Positions 46,101-58,667 are shown, numbered from the stretch's first letter. The stretch: DNA of 64,000 nucleotides from Dastarcus helophoroides (GCA_028583605.1 CM053331.1:6950508-7014507), one strand, 5' to 3'. The notes: generated by a model from the letters alone, not told the origin. A program made the numbers and translations.

Positions 46101-46700
46101 CAAAAATTTTGACTTTTCTTCTTGAAGTTTTGATTTTTTTTTTGAAGTTTTGACTTTCATGAATTAAACTGCACTTTTGTTAAAAATATTCCAAAATTTG
46201 GCTTATTTCTGAAAATGTTCACTTTCTTTAATTTAAATTTTTTCTAAATTTTAATTTACTTTCTAAATTTCAGCTCTTTTACAATTTCGCTTCTCTTTAG
46301 AATTTTGATTTATTTTCGAATATTTGAAAATCTTCACGCAAAATATTGTTTATATTCAAAATTTAGATTTTTTTTATAAATCTGATTACATTAAAACATT
46401 GTTTTTTTTTAAATGTCTACCGTTTGCCAAAATATCCACTTTCTTTGAACATTTTCACCTTTTGAAGTTTAGACTTTTTTGTTAAAAATATTCCAAAATT
46501 TGGCTTATTTCTGAAAATGTTCACTTTTTTGAAAAACTGATTTTTTTCAAAATATCCACTTTTGAAATTTTCGAACTAGATTTTGAATTTTTATAAAAAT
46601 TATGGCTCTGTTCGGAATTTAAACTTTTTCCAAAACTCGACTTTATGTGACAACTTCGACTATTTGTGAAGATTTTTTTGAAAATGTTGACCTTTCTCTC
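43200..46700. repeat. 431-bp tandem satellite, about eight units
   Basis: The word cagctctttnacaatttcgc falls at 43278, 43707, 44138, 44570, 45000, 45410, 45838 and 46271: spacings 429, 431, 432, 430, 410, 428 and 433. Neighbouring units are nearly identical, pointing to recent amplification. Each unit is T-rich and noncoding and shares the cgaattttgactttttt flavour of the degenerate blocks. Confidence 0.93.
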
Positions 46701-48430
46701 GAAAATTCAAATTTTTGTAACTTTAGTGTTTTAATTTACTTTCTAAATTTCAGTTCTTTCCCAATTTCGCTTCTCTTTAGAATTTTGATTTATTTTCGAA
46801 TATTTGAAAATCTTCACACAAAATATTGTTTATATTGAAAATTTAGATTTTTTTTTATAAATCTGATTACGTTAAAACATTGTTTTTTTTTAAATGTCTA
46901 CCGTTTTCCAAAATATCCACTTTCTTTGAACATTTTCACCTTTTTAAAGCTTTTGACTATTTCCTCAAAGTGTTTACCTTTTTTTTTTTAAAAAAAATTA
47001 AGTTTCTCTCAAAAATGTTCATTTTTTTAAAAGTTTTCACTTTTTTTTAAATTTTGACTTTCATGAATTAAACTGCACTTTTGTTAAAAATATTCCAAAA
47101 TTTGGCTTATTTCTGAAAATGTTCACTTTTTTGAATAACTGAATTTTTTCAAAATATCCACCTTTAAAATTTTCGAACTTTTTTTGAGAATTATCAGTTT
47201 ATTTTGGAAATTTCGACTTTTTGTCATTAAATTTTAAATTTTTATAAAAGTTATGACTATTCTCGGAATTTAAACTTTTTTTTAAAATTTCGACTTAATG
47301 TGATGACAACTTCGACTACTTTTGAAGGTTTTTTTGAAAATGTTGACATTTCTCTCGAAAATTCAAATTTTTGTAACTTTAGTGTTTTAATTTACTTTCT
47401 AAATTTCAGTTCTTTCCCAATTTCGCTTCTCTTTAGAATTTTGATTTATGTTTGAATATTTGAAAATCTTCACACAAAATATTGTTTATATTCAAAATTT
47501 AGATTTTTTTTTTTTATAAATCTGATTACGTTAAAACATTGTTTTTTAAAAAAATGTCTACCGTTTTCCAAAATATCCACTTTCTTTGAACATTTTCACC
47601 TTTTTAAAGCTTTTGACTATTTCCTCAAAGTGTTTACCTTTTTTTTTTAAAAAAAAAAATCAAGTTTCTCTCAAAAATGTTCATTTTTTTAAAAAGTTTT
47701 CACTTTTTTTTTTAAATTTTGCTTTCATGAATTAAACTGCACTTTTGTTAAAAATATTCCAAAATTTGGCTTATTTCTGAAAATGTTCACTTTTTTGAAT
47801 AACTGAATTTTTTCAAAATATCCACTTTTGAAATTTTCGAACTTTTTTTGAGAATTATCAGTTTATTTTGGAAATTTCGACTTTTTGTCATTAAATTTTA
47901 AATTTTTATAAAAGTTATGACTATTCTCGGAATTTAAACTTTTTTCAAAATTTCGACTTAATGTGATGACAACTTCGACTATTTTTGAAGGTTTTTTTGA
48001 AAATGTTGACATTTCTCTCGAAAATTCAAATTTTTGTTACTTTAGTATTTTAATTTACTTTCTAAATTTCAGTTCTTTCACAATTTCGCTTCTCTTTAGA
48101 ATTTTGATTTATTTTCGAATATTTGAAAATCTTCACACAAAATATTGTTTATTTTCAAGTTTATTTTCAAAATTTGGCTTTATAAATCTGATTGCGTTAA
48201 AACATTGCTTTTTTAAAAATTTTAACCGTTTTCCAAAATATCCACTGTTTTTGAACATTTTCACCTTTTTTAAGCTTTTTACTATTTTCTCGAAGTGTTT
48301 ACCTTTTTTTTTTTTTGATAATTTCGAGTTTCTTTCAAATATTTTAACTTTTTTTTGAAATCTTGACTTTTCTTTTGAAGTTTTGACTTTCGTGAAGTAA
48401 AATCCACTTTTCTTAAAAAGATTCAAAAAT
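46700..48430. repeat. Longer satellite units, about 660 bp
   Basis: The same core word recurs at 46751, 47407 and 48070 (spacings 480, 656, 663). The extra ~230 bases include tatgactattctcggaattt and gacaacttcgac. Units diverge more than in the 431-bp array, so this looks like the older edge or a composite variant. Confidence 0.88.
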
Positions 48431-49980
48431 TTTACTTATTTCTGAAAATGTTCAATTTTTTTTAAAATATCCACTTTTGAAATTTTTGAACTTTTTTGAG
48501 AATTTTGGAAATTTCGACTTTTTGCCATTAAATTTTGAATTTTTATAAAAGTTATGACTATTCTCGGAATTTAAACTTTTTTCAAAATTTTGACTTTATG
48601 TGATAACGTCGACTACTTTTTAAAGTTTTTTGAAAATGTTGACCTTTCTCCCGAAAATTCAAATTTTTGTAACTTTTGATATTTTACAAATTTCACCCGT
48701 ACCTAAAAATTTTAATTTTTTTGAAGAATCTGACTATAAATATGAATTTTTAAAATTTTGAACGAGCTGTATGAAACGAATTCGAGACTTAACAAAATTT
48801 CGATTTAAAAGGAAGTTTTAAAAAGGGGTATTTTTAAGTTTAAACCTAAAAGTTTCAAAAGAAGTCAAATTTTAGAAAATTTTTCGTCGTAAGTTTTTTA
48901 AGTTTTTTTTTAAATTGTCGGATTTTTTTGTTAATTTCATCCTCGCTTGAAAATTTCTGAATTTTCTGAAAGGTTTATTACTAGTTTTTTTAATTTTCAC
49001 TAACTTTTATATTTTACACATTTTTTTGTCTCAACTATTTTTCCGAATTTCGATTTTTTACAAATTTTTGTTTTTTCTTTCGACTTTTTTAAAAATTTTG
49101 TTTTTTTCGAATCTCGTAATTTATTCAAATTTTCAGACTTTTTAAAAAACATCGCCGTTTTTTCAAATCTTAAATTTCGTCTTTTTTTAAATTTGTTTAT
49201 TTTTTAACACTTCAAGTATAAGGATTTCAGAAATTTCGATCTGTTGAAATATCAACTTTTGTCCTTTTTTAAAATTTATACTTTCTTTCAAAATGACTTG
49301 AAAATCTTGACTTTTTTGAAAATGTCAATTCGTTTTCAAAATTAGTAAGATTTCAAATATTTCAACTTTTTTTTTTAAAATTTTTAACTGACATTTTAAA
49401 AATTCCTACTTTTTTAAAAATGTGGAGTTTTTTCATGGACTTCTTTCGAAATTTTTTACATTTTTGGATGTTCCGTTTTAAAGCCTTTTTCTAAAATTCA
49501 CAGATTTTTTAAATTTGCACCTTGTTAAAAATTTCGAACTCTTCTAAAAGCTTTTTTTTACTTATTATATATTTTGTATTGCTTTTTTAAATTTCGACTA
49601 ACCTTTATAAGACATATTTTTCTAAATTCAACTATTTTTCCAAATTTTGACTTTTGGCAAATTTTTGATTTTCCTTTTGTTTCGAATTTCTTCAAAAATT
49701 TAGTTTTTTTAACTCTGAATTTATTTAAAATGTCCACTTTTTCGGTCTTTTTAGAAAATATCGCTGTTTCTTCATATTTTCAATTTTAACTTTTTTTAAT
49801 TTGATTAGTGTCCAAGATTTCAGTTTTTGTAAAATTCTTGCGGCTTCAAAAATTTGGATTTTTTGATATATTAACTTTTTTTCTTTTTAAAATTTAGACT
49901 TTCTTTCAAATTAGGCCTTTTGAAAATTTTGACCTTTTTGAATTATTCAAAATTACTCGGACAGTTTTAACTATTTTTAC
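48430..49980. repeat. T-rich degenerate block
   Basis: Irregular cgactttt/aaatttcg words, no genes. A 78-bp segment at 48813-48890 (aagttttaaaaaggggtat...) recurs at 50404-50481. Confidence 0.55.
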
Positions 49981-50019
49981 AGGATATACTTCTTTCGGGA
50001 TTGGACCGTGTCAAAGAAC

Positions 50020-50080
50020 TACTAAAAGTGTTCGACGTTTCGCCCACCATCGTAGGGGGCTTCTTCAGGAGCAAGGAAAG
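50020..50080 (-). ncRNA. Hammerhead-like motif, third sequence type
   Basis: On the minus strand: CTGAAGA (50068-50062), one extra A, stem II GCCC/GGGC around an 11-nt loop, GAAA (50041-50038), then CGTC and GAACAC. Stem I can form with one internal mismatch (TTGCTC with GAACAC: C-G, T-A, mismatch, G-C, T-A). Like the Penelope type it has one extra nucleotide before stem II, but the stems are unrelated in sequence. Confidence 0.45.
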
Positions 50081-50142
50081 AAAAATAGATGAAATAAGGG
50101 AATATGCAAAAAAGAAAAATAAAAGGCCAATTTTAAAACATC

Positions 50143-50374
50143 AGAGCACGGTAACTCAGTATGTCCACCATACCAGAGGCGAAACTCTTCTGAATTGAAA
50201 ATTGGTACAAAGGATAAGAAAGTTTAGACAGAAGAGCACGGTAACTCAGTATGTCCACCATACCAGAGGCGAAACTCTTCTGAATTGAAAATTGGTACAA
50301 AGGATAAGAAAGTTTAGACAGAAGAGCACGGTAACTCAGTATGTCCACCATACCAGAGGCGAAACTCTTCTTCA
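50143..50374. repeat. 90-bp tandem repeat, about 2.6 copies
   Basis: agagcacggtaactcagtat starts at 50143, 50233 and 50323; units are identical by eye. The array ends in an inverted piece (ttcagaagagtttcgcctct, about 50380-50399) that mirrors the gaggcgaaactcttctg part of the unit. The short ORFs crossing it on both strands come from the repeat. Confidence 0.92.
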
Positions 50375-50769
50375 GAACTCTTCAGAAGAGTTTCGCCTCT
50401 ACTAAGTTTTAAAAAGGGGTATTTTTAAGTTTAAACCTAAAAATTTCAAAAGAAGTCAAATTTTAGAAAATTTTTCGTCGTTAAAATATGAATAGGAATT
50501 TTGAAAAAAAGATGACAAAGCAGAATTTAGGCTTTAATTTAAAAATATTTACAAAACTTTTTCTCGAAATTTGGAATTCAAAGGCAAAATTTGGAAATGA
50601 TATCGACATTTTGAGAAGAAACTTCAAAATGTCTAGAAAAACTGTTCCTCAACATTTCAAGTTTAACATCGGAATTGTCAAATTAAAGCCAAAATTTAGA
50701 GTTTGATGTTTAGAAGTTTATATTGTAACAAAATGTAGTCATAAAATTTGCATCAGTGACTGTGTAGTG

Positions 50770-53703
50770 CAGGCCCGTAACCAGGGGGTCTAGGGGGCTG
50801 CAGCCCCCCCCCCCCGAAATTTTTTGTCTTCACACTAGATAGAACTGAATTTTCCAGATGTGCGACCTTTTTAATGGATCATTTTGTTTTCGTACTGAAA
50901 GGCAAGGATGTTTTTTTTTTCAATTTGGCGCCATTTCTTTTTATTAGAGACCGGATTTTAAGTACAATCAAGCAAGGTAAAAAGGTGAGCAAAATGGTCA
51001 ATTAGGCAAAACCGAAAAGCTTAAGAATGCACCAACAAGGCAAAATACTCTTAAAAAAAGGCATTAACAGGCCAAAACTTACAATTAACAAAAAAAAACA
51101 TTTTAATATCTTAGTCGAAATTAAAAAAAATAATAGATTTTAGGTTATATTCAGGATATTCAGAAGGAGTATAACATTTCCAAATGAAGAAGTTCCTAAA
51201 ATTTCGAGTTCATCTCCAATTCTCGCCCTAAATCTTAAAATTTTTACCTTAAACTCATTCGAATTTTTTCCAAAATTTTGACATTTAAATCTGAGATTTT
51301 GTTTCTAGAAAAATTTAAACTTTTATTGAAATTTCTTTTTTTTTTATTTGAAATTTCAATCTTACGTTTTCAACTTTATTAAAATAATGTTGAATTTGCA
51401 AGTTTTTTAAGCTTTAACTCCATATTTTGACAAAAAAATTAAATTCTGAGATAAACTGGAAATTTATACAAGCGATTTTTCGAGATTTACACAATATTTT
51501 GAGAAAAACTTGGATTTTGTAATAATAGTTTTAAAGTTTTGGAATCTATAAATTTAAATTTTAAATTTGGTTTTTGAATATAATTTTGAATGTTAGGCCC
51601 TTTACTAAAAAATCAAAATATCTTATAAGCCATTATTTTGAGAAGACATGCTTTAATAAGTTATTTTTATGAATTTCTTCTATATTTTTTCTAATATGGC
51701 GATTGAACTTTAAAAAAAATGTCTAAAATATTGATTCTTTTATAAATTTCGAGTTTAACACAAAACTTGAGCATTTTTAAGTAGGAAAATTCAGGATTTT
51801 TTAATAACTTTAACCGATCAGCTTAAATCAAAATTTTTAATTTTTTCAAAAAGTTTTAACTTCATAATAAATAATTTCGAAATTATTTGTTATGAAGTTG
51901 ATTTGTTTATATTTCGATTACGATTTGGAAAATTCGACTTTTTTCTCCAAAATTCGAATTCCAAGTGAAAACTTCCAAAACAATATTGAAATTTCTATCT
52001 TAGTTATCAAATTTCAACTTTAATTAAGAATATTTGTACTTTTAATCACAACATTTCAACTTTAAATTAATATTTTTAGGAAAACTTGATTTATAAAATT
52101 TTTACATTTTGGTACGAGTTTAAAAATGACAAGATTAAAGTTGAAATTTTGAAAAAAAAATGAGCTTAATGACTTAAGTTTATTTTTTAAAATTTTTACA
52201 TTAGCACTGGTTCCAAATTCAGACTTCTTCAAAATATTTTGACTTCCTTTTTAGACATTTAATTTATAAAAGATCCCCTGGACATTTTGAGAAAACACTA
52301 AAAGTTTCAGGAAATATCTTCGAATTTTGTTTCAAGACAAAATGTTGAGTGTTATTAGTTTTTGTTAATAGATTTTATTTTTTGGAAATGAGAGATTTTA
52401 AAAAAAATTTTTGACTTCAAACCTTTTTTTTCCAAAAACTACGGCTTCTTTTTTCTTCAGATTTAGAAAGTAATTCTAAATGTCAACTTATTTTTAAAAT
52501 TTCGAATTTAAAAAACTAAAAATTTCGAGTTCAAACAGGTCACATTAAGAATTAACATATCGTAATTTTGTTCGGAAATTCAAAATTTTTAAAAAAGTTA
52601 ATATTTTCAGAAATGTCTAATAATGAATTTTTGTTATTTTTAAGTATAAACACGGTCGTAATTAAACTTTTTCTAGAACGAGTTTGCCCGCTCCAAATGT
52701 AGACTTTTCTAGACATTTCGAATTGAAATTCCAAATTCAAAAAAGGTTAAGTTCAGAATTTCGATATCTGACATTTTTTACAAAAATTTTGGCGAAATTT
52801 TTAGGTTTCTAGAAAGAATTGAAGTTTAAAACAATATTTGTGGGTTTGAAGGAAATACCAAAATTTCAAACTTTCAATTTTGAGAAAAAAAAAGTAAAAG
52901 TATTAACATACTTCGCATTTAGCAAAAAGTCTAATTCAAATTGAAAATTTCCGAAAAAGGTCAAAATTTTGAGATTAAAGGTAAAACTTACAAAAAAAAA
53001 CGATAAATAATTTTATAGCAACAACTTTTTTTCGAAATTCGGAAGAATCAAATGCATTTCGACATTGCAAATTCAGCAACAATAATTCCCAAAATTGCCC
53101 AAAATAAAAAACGTAGGAATTAAAGTTGTTGCCAGTTAGAAATAAAGTTGGACACTAAGAGAAAACTTGAACTTAAAAAAAACATCTAATCTTCCAGAAT
53201 TTAGAAAGAATATTCAAATTCTAAATGTTCGGGTACAAACTTTAAATTTGAGATAAAATTTAAAATTATGAATTTAATCGAAATTTGAAAATTAAAAAAT
53301 TAAAAAAACACAGATTTTCTCCAGCTGACTTCAAAGTATGTCTTTGAATAGAGCACTTTGTATAGGCATTTTTCATACTCAACTGCAGGTTGTAGAAGAC
53401 AGTTCAAAGATAAATTTTAAGGAACATCTTTCGAGTAATATTATCATCTTACCCACACATCTGTTTTTATTTAGAAATTAAATTAAGATAAATAGACAAC
53501 GTTGTTGTTAAATTACTTTGTCAGAATGTTGGAATAATTAGACTCTAGAAATGGTTTTAGTGTATTTTTTTATCTTTTAGTATACTTGTATACAATAATA
53601 ATATTAATAGTAAGCTTTAACCTAAACGCAAACAAAGACTAGGTAGTTTTAGCAGAAGGATCGCAGCCCCCCCCCCCCCGAAAAAATCCTGATTACGGGC
53701 CTG
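50770..53703. mobile_element. hAT-like nonautonomous element, 2.9 kb, 8-bp target duplication
   Basis: The left end caggcccgtaaccagg and the right end cctgattacgggcctg form 16-bp inverted repeats with one mismatch. gtgtagtg flanks both sides (50762-50769 and 53704-53711), the 8-bp duplication expected of hAT elements. Poly-C runs of 13-14 lie just inside each end. The inside is degenerate AT-rich DNA without a transposase, and contains a ~500-bp block shared with 41577-42085. Confidence 0.85.
52215..52715. repeat. Copy of the 41577-42085 block
   Basis: cagacttcttcaaaatatttt..., ttcaagacaaaatgt.gagtg and aagtataaacacggtcgtaa appear in the same order in both places, about 90% similar by eye. 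It sits in the hAT-like element, so either the element captured genomic DNA or the 41.6-kb copy derives from a relative. Confidence 0.8.
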
Positions 53704-53989
53704 GTGTAGTGTAAGGAACTCTCTGGAAATATTTGATAGTGGAAAGCGGTTGCTTGATTCATACGGCAGGTAAGCGCTTCAAACGTTTTAGCAAGCGATA
53801 ATCTTATCTGTACGGAGATCCGTTCTAGAATCTGGAACGGTATAAATACGCGGTAGTCTTTCTCTCAGTCAGAGTCAATGAGTCAGTTAGTTAATTGGTC
53901 AGATAGTTAGACAGTCTAATAGTTAAGGGAATCATAATCGTAGTGTTTCAAAATAAGTTTCAAATAAAGTATTTACAATTCACGAATTT

Positions 53990-55860
53990 TTAATATTAAT
54001 ATTAAAAAAGAACTCTGAGCATTTGCAAATATCTAGATAAATTCGTTTAAAGACACATTCGACACCAACGCCAGCTCTCAACAAAAACACGAGTATTATT
54101 CATTGCATACATTTTAAGTGGTTTTTAATGCCGATTTTCACAACCCTTAGAGGCATAATTTTGATCGAACACACAAGAGTAATTGTTCATATGTAGTGGT
54201 TTGTCCCTGAGATCTAAAAAAGTTAGTTTTTTTTCAGATTAGATTCCCACGACACTGGTTTCAGAGCATTGATGGCCACAGTGTAACCCATTTCGAGGGA
54301 AAATACATTTTTTATTGAAACCTTATTACTTTGAAACTCGATCCAAAAAAGAGCGTCGAGACAATAGAAGTAAATCTAAAATTATTATTCTATAGCACGC
54401 TCCGTATACAAAAACTTTTGTAATAGGAAGCGATACAACATTTAATCTTCAGGTGAAATTGATCCTCGTATTTTATTAGAGACTAAAAGCTATATTAATT
54501 AATGTCAAGATTTTCTAAATTAATGAACGTTTCCTTGGAAGAATATCCTGAAGTTTCTAATTAAAAATAAAATTCACATCGAACAAGTTTTCCGATAAAC
54601 GTAATGCGGTGAAAATTGAGTCTCTAATTTCCGACTTAATCAAGAACGTTTTAATTAACATTTCATATTGATGTGTGGTGTGGAAGTTTTATATTCATGG
54701 AAGCATTTTAAAATATTCGTCTATCCAACCTTTTCAGTCTCTAATTATTTTAAGCTTTTTATTCATGCATAGGATATCAGCCCTATGACAATATTGAAGT
54801 TTGCGTCAACTTCGTTATTTTAAAATTATGTAAACAAATTCAGTTGCAAATGTACGTTTTTATTAAACTTCCATCCACTTTGTTTGCTATTGGTAATTTT
54901 GCATGAAAAAATTCTGATGAATAATTGAGTCTTTTTGATTAAAATAACCTGCAAGCATGAGCTACTTTTGCATCATCAATTTTTTAAACAAATCATTTTC
55001 GACTCTTTATTTTGCGAGGTTTTCGTCGACATGGAAAAATGAAAGGAGCGTCAAGCACACAATATGAATTTTTTATTGGACACGGTGGGCGCTTGTTGGA
55101 GAAAATTTTAATATCGGAGTAAAGCGAAATCAAATATTTGTATACCAAACCCGGCGACATGTTCCCCGTTTAAATATGGGATTAAAACGCTATAGTCCCT
55201 TATATGATATAAGCAGCGCCCGTTATAATAAATTTTGTGAGGGCGCAAGTTGATTCAACCGTGCGGCAACATTGGACCTTTGACGATATATGGGGCTGTT
55301 ATTGTATAGTAAATAAGGTTCTGGCATGTAAAACCGACCCGTAATATCTCCTTGTGATTGGATGTGATATTCTCATTAGTAGTAAGCTTTAAAATTGTAT
55401 AATTTGTTAGATTGGGAGAACATTTTGGTAATCCCTGATTTAATGAATAAAATACTTGCAAACAAATGGGGTATATTTTTATTTTATTTGCGAAAACAGA
55501 TAATTTGATCCAGCAAGACGTAATAATTCTTTTCGTCTATAAGGTGTGTCATAAATGGCCAAACAAAGTTGTAAAAATAGTTATAGGCTGCTTATAAGCA
55601 TCATAAAATAATCTAAAAAGGGAGGAAATGGGAAACAGAAGCAATAAAAGTTTCCTTATTTGTTGTTTATATCCCATATATCGCCGAATACAACTAGCTT
55701 GCTCTGCCTTACGGCAAAGGCTGTAATCCGAAAATTCGGTGTGCGATATTTGCACTAGATGCTGAAAAAAATATCTTGTACATATTAATACCTGAAAGCT
55801 GAAAATGGTCGTGGGCGCATGACACAAACGACCATTTATACAATGTGTAACAGCCAAATG
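53990..55860. other. Unique noncoding DNA
   Basis: No exon or element could be supported. Minus ORFs at 55255-55461 and 55549-55857 are open but unrecognised and lack splice or domain support. Confidence 0.35.
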
Positions 55861-56165
55861 GAATAAATTCCTATCTCAGTTATTCTACAAATTTATGAAA
55901 AATCTCGAGACAACGCAATTTTAGATTATAAAATGACACCCTCCATCGTAAAAATTTCATTCTTAGAAGCAACCCTCTTCGAGTGACAGTTCCAACTACT
56001 ATATTTTTAAACTGAAAGTAGGGGCTTGTTATACCTCATTTGAAAGGCCTTTTCATTCTCTATTCAAAATATCACGTTTGCCATATTTATTATAAAAATT
56101 AACAGTAAAAAAAAATAATTTCAATTTTTAACAACAAAATATAAATCTAATATTTTCATTTAATA

Positions 56166-56366
56166 AAGTAAAAAAACAAACCATCCTTGATGTAGGAGAT
56201 GTTCAAAATGGTTACCCCCAACATCTTGGCATCCTAATCCTAAATAAAAATGTCTCCTGACATTATTCAACATCTCTGGTGTCACTGACGCAATCGCAAG
56301 CGTTAGTTTTGTTCGTAAGTCAGCTACGTCGCGAGGTTTGGTTTTATATACTGTACTTTTCACATA
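56166..56366 (-). pseudogene. C-terminal fragment of a Tc1-like DDE transposase
   Basis: The reading VYKTKPRDVADLRTKL, followed by ITPEML-like SVTPEMLNNVRRHF and a GGNHFEHLLHQ end, matches the usual C-terminus of insect DDE transposases with the vxGGHFEHLL motif. Only about 60 residues remain and no catalytic region is present. Flanking text (aatatctcggaaactaaacgg, 56490) resembles the noncoding ends of such elements. Confidence 0.6.
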
Positions 56367-56691
56367 ATTTGGTAATAGTGTTTAGAAATGTTGGGGAATT
56401 TGGGCTTTGGAAGCCGATTTTTAATTTATGCCTTAGTATTCCCACAAATGGGCGTACAGTTTGTCTCTTTTTTGCCTGTTTTCAGAAGCGAATATCTCGG
56501 AAACTAAACGGAATTTAAAAAAGTACTTCCAAAATCAGTAAGCTACTTACTGCAACATCCTTTCTTCATAAGTTCTCCAAATTTGAAAACCAAATGTTGA
56601 AAAATAAAGGCACCATTTGTACAATGGGAGAGCAGTGTTTGGCATAAAAATTGCGCTTAGATTTCGGTTGCCCTCACTCGGGTCAGGCAGA

Positions 56692-56745
56692 GTGCAGAAA
56701 CGGACGTGATGCGGTGCAGAAACGGACGTGATGCGGAGCAGAAAA
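56692..56745. repeat. 22-bp minisatellite, 2.4 copies
   Basis: gtgcagaaacggacgtgatgcg starts at 56692 and 56714, with a partial third copy at 56736. GC-richer than its surroundings. Confidence 0.85.
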
Positions 56746-57046
56746 ATTTTTGCCCCCTACCCAATACGTCATCAGCGAACGAAGTATGTTCGGTTTCCAA
56801 GCTCATATTTCTTTATCTAAGCACGGCGGATATATCACAATAATAATAAATGATATAAAAACATTTGTTCTAGCAGAGTTTGAGAGTAAAAGGAATTGTT
56901 TAGTATTTGTAACTTACAATCATTTACTGAATATTTAATGGTTGTTGTTTTGATATGTTTAGAAGATTTTTTTTCTTTCCTAATTAACAATTTTATATTA
57001 ATCTTTGGAAAATCTTTGAGTAAAATGTTAAGTGGGCTAAAAAAAA

Positions 57047-58550
57047 GTGCTCGACAAAAGTAACAACCTTATTACTCCAATTTTAAAAAGATCCCTCCAT
57101 GTATCTAACCCCACTGTACCTAAATTATATTGTCTGCCAAAAATACATAAACCCGGAGAGGCGGTGAGACCTATTGTGTCAGCTATTGGAGCACCGACCT
57201 ATAATTTATCAAACTGGCTAGTAAAAGAATTCAGCAAATTAGAATTCCAACAACTCAATTTGTCGGTCAAGAATTTTCAAGAGTTTGTACAGAAAATTCA
57301 GAATGAAGAGTTGTTGGGGAGTGAAATGCTGGTTTCTTTTGATGTCTCTTCCCTCTTTCCCAGTGTACCCATACTCAAACCTTATTATACCTTCGAGATC
57401 TGCTGGAATCTAATAACCTTTCAGGCAAAATTATTGACGAATATATTTAATTAACGAAAATATGTATAGATCAAAATTATTTCCAAATTAATAACGAATT
57501 TTATGAACAACTTGAGGGAGCAGCCATGCGAAATCCTTTGTCACCTTTCATGACTGAGCTCTTCATGGGTGTTTTTGAAAAGCGTCTTAAAAATGAATGT
57601 AGTTGGTTTCCTAGGGTATGAATTAGATATGTAGATGATATTTTCGCTATTTTTGACACAAAAAATTAAAATTTAGATAATCACATTGATGTTTTAATTT
57701 TAAATTCACGTTTTCCAACAGTTAAATTCACCGTAGAATTAGAGAAAGAAGCAGCTTTACCATTTTTAGACACTTTAGTTATTAGGAATAAAAATAGATT
57801 AGAATTTGATGTATATAGGAAAGATTTCAGTACTTTCCGCTATGTAACTTCCGATTCTAACCATTGCATACAGCACAAAATGGCAAGCTTCAACTTCCTT
57901 GCCCATCGCCTTCTGAGTCTTCCTCTTAGTAGGGAAAGATTCGGAAAGGAGTTGAAAACAATTAAACATATAGCTGAAGTTAATGGATTCGATCGAAATA
58001 TTATTTATAAAATTATTAATAAGAAAAAATTCAAATGTTAATTGGTGAATACTACAACTTTTCGAGCTGATGAAAACAAAAACTTTAAATTCGTCTCACT
58101 TCCATTTGAATCCTCGCCCAGGGGTTTGGGTGGAATTTTACTAAACCAGGGCTTTCGGGTTATTTATACTTCTAACGGAAAATTAAATTCTCTTTTGGGT
58201 AGTTTAAAGAATAAAGTACCTAGAGCAAACAGATAAGTATGGTATTTACCAAATTTCATGTAGGGATTGTCGGGCAAACTAGATGATCTCTTAAAATCCG
58301 ACTGAAGGAACATTTGGCTCATTTGAGGTACGGAAGAACTGGGAAGTCAAGTGTGGCTCGACATGACTTTGAATTAGATCGTAGGATAGATAATAATATT
58401 AAATTGTTAAGAGTAGTTAATAAAAATTATATGTTAAATGCATGTGAAGGCTTAGCCATCCATAAGGCTGGAAACAACCTTATGAATGGTTGCGCTGGAC
58501 CTTTAGGCCATTCATCTCTGTTAAAAATAGTTAAGGTCGATAGATAAGGA
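57047..58550 (+). pseudogene. Penelope-like RT and GIY-YIG endonuclease remnant
   Basis: First frame (57047-57380): PKLYCLPKIHKPGEAVRPIV, GAPTYNLSNWLVKEFS and MLVSFDVSSLFPSVP, the diagnostic Penelope RT motifs. After a frameshift: LEGAAMRNPLSPFMTELFMG, the YVDD active site (57628-57639), PFLDTLVIRNKNRLEFDVYR and a thumb-like part. Stops are at 57433, 57620 and 57667 among others. The C-terminal part holds KYGIYQISC (58231-58260) and, in another frame, GQTR..LKIRLKEHLAHL, that is, a GIY-YIG nuclease broken by a frameshift, then a tail ending 58545. The N-terminal domain is missing. Inactive. Confidence 0.88.
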
Positions 58551-58667
58551 ATTGTGACACAACGACGTGTATGATTGTATGCGCATGCGCGTTCGAGTGT
58601 TGCCGATCACGCACGAAGTGAATATTCTTAGTATATAAGGGTTAATTTTAAGATTAGATGTTAGTTT

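Larger units (their letters stand above)
50724..53977 (+). mobile_element. LTR of the 22.7-kb family, split by a hAT-like element
   Basis: TGTAACAAAATGTA starts at 50724 and runs to 50769; the rest resumes at 53712 (taaggaactctctgg) and includes ttgcttgattca, tcttatctg, ggaacggtataaatacg, gtcagttagttaattggtc, aataaag and an end near tttaca (53977). Removing 50770-53711 gives a continuous match to the minus-strand LTR at 22679-22974. Confidence 0.75.

Noticed and set aside
50133..50351. 72-codon minus-strand ORF with a three-fold repeated peptide
   Set aside because: The repeat period equals the 90-bp DNA repeat, a multiple of three; no other sign of coding.
50143..50374. 90-bp repeats as a CRISPR array
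   Set aside because: There are no spacers; units are contiguous identical tandem copies in a eukaryotic setting.
54225..54300. Plus-strand acceptor-like ttttttttcag followed by an open stretch
   Set aside because: A stop comes after 15 codons, there is no upstream exon on this strand, and poly-T before AG is frequent in such DNA.
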